This document shows, in pieces, positions 62,859 to 64,000 of a stretch of 64,000 bases of DNA. Below the pieces are notes generated by a model, which was given only the letters and a program-made list of their open reading frames with translations, ran no database searches and was not told the origin of the DNA. Each line of letters begins with the position of its first letter. Within the stretch, counting starts at the first letter, position 1. Origin of the DNA: an uncultured Sutterella sp. (GTDB lineage: Bacteria; Pseudomonadota; Gammaproteobacteria; Burkholderiales; Burkholderiaceae_F); contig UQYP01000003.1 of assembly GCA_900545335.1 (NCBI GenBank), forward strand, positions 124,001-188,000, given 5' to 3'. The translations under genes were made by a program, and so were the position numbers.

Positions 62859-62871
62859 ACTATTTAATAGT
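62859..62871. promoter_or_regulatory. ACTATT-T-AATAGT palindrome before the aspartase-like pair
   Basis: A perfect 13-bp palindrome, about 79 bases upstream of the subunit A start, in the 164-bp gap after asparaginase. It could be a LysR or other operator. Confidence 0.4.
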
Positions 62872-62895
62872 CTAAAAAGGAATAGTTAGTCCTGA

Positions 62896-62924
62896 AAAAT
62901 TGGCCCCGAGCGTTTCGAGGCCAA
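62896..62924 (-). terminator. Terminator of the asparaginase gene
   Basis: On the minus strand TTGGCC pairs with GGCCAA with further pairing of CGA and CG inside, followed by TTTTT. It is 20 bases after the asparaginase stop and separates it from the aspartase-like pair. Confidence 0.75.
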
Positions 62925-62944
62925 AATTGTCAGATCAGAAAAAA

Positions 62945-63997
62945 TTAGTAGGTATCAAAAATCTTTTGAATTTCCTTCGGATCTTTCGTTTGTGTTAAAG
63001 CCAACTGCAGCAAAATACGGGCTTTTTGCGGGTTAAGCGTATTAGATTCCAAGAATCCCATGTCGCTCCATTCCTGCAGGCTCTTGGTTGTCACACCATT
63101 GCCGACTCGGGCAGAGCGAACGACCACGACACCTTTCTTGACAGCTTCAGCTAAGCCGGGGGTCGTATTCTTATGGATGGAACCGTTACCGGTGCCGGCA
63201 TGAATGATGCCCTTGGCGCCAAGCTTCACGGCAGCGTCAACCAATCCGCGGTCATCATTGACGTGTGAGTAAACAATATCCACACGGGGCAATTCCTTGA
63301 TCTTGGAAACGTCAAACTGTGACTTATAGGTGTGAAGCTTCAGACTTTCTTTAAAGAACTGGGGTTTGCCGTCGGCAATGTAGCCCAAGTAGCCGAGCTC
63401 AGGAGCCTTAAAGGTCGACACAGTCGTTGTGTTAGTCTTCGTGACATCGCGGGCGCCGTTAATTTCATCGTTCATCGCGACTAAAACGCCTTTACCCTTA
63501 GCATCATCAGAGGTGGCGACTTTGACGGCGTTTAAGAGATTTACCGGACCGTCAGCAGAAATAGCTGTTGCAGGACGCATGGCACCAACCAACACAACCG
63601 GTTTTTCGCTTCTAACTGTTAAATTAAGGAAATAAGCTGTTTCTTCAAGCGTATCGGTCCCGTGAGTAATCACGATACCCTTAACGTCTTTTTGTTTGAG
63701 CAGTTCGTTGCAGCGTTTGGCTAAAGTGAGCAAAACATCATCGGTCATGTTTTCAGAACCGATATTAACAATTTGCTCGCCGGATACGTTCGCAATTTCT
63801 TTAATAGCGGGAACAGCGTCAATCAATGTTTGAATAGCTAAATCACCGGCTTTATAGCCCGTCATTTGCGTAGAGGAAGCTGCGGTGCCGGCAATTGTGC
63901 CGCCTGTAGCCAAGATTTTGACTCCGGGCAATTCTGCCGCAAAAGCCGAAGCAGCAAACATTGAACAAAGGGCCATTGCAACAAATGTTTTCTTCAT
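62945..63997 (-). CDS. ansB: Type II periplasmic L-asparaginase
   Basis: A 350-residue type II asparaginase with signal peptide MKKTFVAMALCSMFAASAFA. It hydrolyses asparagine to aspartate and ammonia in the periplasm. The two catalytic threonine motifs are ILATGGTIAG and VITHGTDTLEETAYFL; GAMRPATAISADGP is conserved. The ATG at 63997 lies 4 bases from the window edge, so the coding region is complete but its promoter is outside. Codon use is that of a highly expressed gene. Aspartate made here could feed the lyases and the Dcu transporter. Confidence 0.95.
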   Translation of the reverse strand: MKKTFVAMALCSMFAASAFAAELPGVKILATGGTIAGTAASSTQMTGYKAGDLAIQTLIDAVPAIKEIANVSGEQIVNIGSENMTDDVLLTLAKRCNELLKQKDVKGIVITHGTDTLEETAYFLNLTVRSEKPVVLVGAMRPATAISADGPVNLLNAVKVATSDDAKGKGVLVAMNDEINGARDVTKTNTTTVSTFKAPELGYLGYIADGKPQFFKESLKLHTYKSQFDVSKIKELPRVDIVYSHVNDDRGLVDAAVKLGAKGIIHAGTGNGSIHKNTTPGLAEAVKKGVVVVRSARVGNGVTTKSLQEWSDMGFLESNTLNPQKARILLQLALTQTKDPKEIQKIFDTY

Positions 63998-64000
63998 TCC

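Overview
The window looks like chromosomal DNA of a host-associated betaproteobacterium, most likely of the Sutterella/Parasutterella group (Burkholderiales, Sutterellaceae). The reasons are the lplT-alr-radA and ispD-ispF gene orders, a BamD lipoprotein, an OmpR/EnvZ-type pair, moderate GC, and a striking load of genes for amino-acid and C4-dicarboxylate metabolism with no sugar catabolism. The assignment is inferred from gene content only. I see no rRNA, tRNA, CRISPR array, insertion sequence or prophage.

Positions 1-37,130 are mostly housekeeping: an amidase, a PIN protein and malate dehydrogenase; an orphan amino-acid-binding protein; a DinG-type helicase with a SWIM-SNF2 ATPase; a toxin-antitoxin pair whose toxin has a premature stop; bamD; an rluD-pgeF-rimO-mtgA run; a four-gene efflux operon (two ABC-2 permeases, HlyD, TolC) without an ATPase; mfd; ispDF; a two-component system; tsaB-rimI-udg; lplT; alr-radA; a UreE-like protein with a Cys/His-repeat tail; and a YbaK protein.

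Positions 37,160-63,997 form a dense catabolic island built around the fumarase/aspartase/argininosuccinate-lyase superfamily, whose members release fumarate from aspartate or N-substituted aspartates. It holds three intact ASL-like lyases of about 501-507 residues with an extra C-terminal helical tail, one broken canonical-type ASL, and two adjacent aspartase-like proteins. Around them lie an MmgE/PrpD protein (the fold family of iminodisuccinate epimerase), two tandem M20 peptidases, a Dcu-type C4-dicarboxylate transporter, two EamA transporters, HutD, formimidoyl-THF cyclodeaminase and glutamate formimidoyltransferase, a ureohydrolase, a periplasmic asparaginase and four LysR regulators. 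Several intergenic regions hold a related dyad, TTAG-N4to6-CTAA.

Together the island could turn asparagine, aspartate, histidine-derived formiminoglutamate and N-substituted aspartates into fumarate, ammonia and glutamate, with fumarate then used for anaerobic respiration through Dcu exchange. The most unusual element is the aspartase-like pair at 59,981-62,780: one subunit has lost the SSxMPxKxNP catalytic loop but keeps the other signature regions, and the next has the opposite pattern. This suggests an obligate hetero-oligomer with active sites shared between two gene products.
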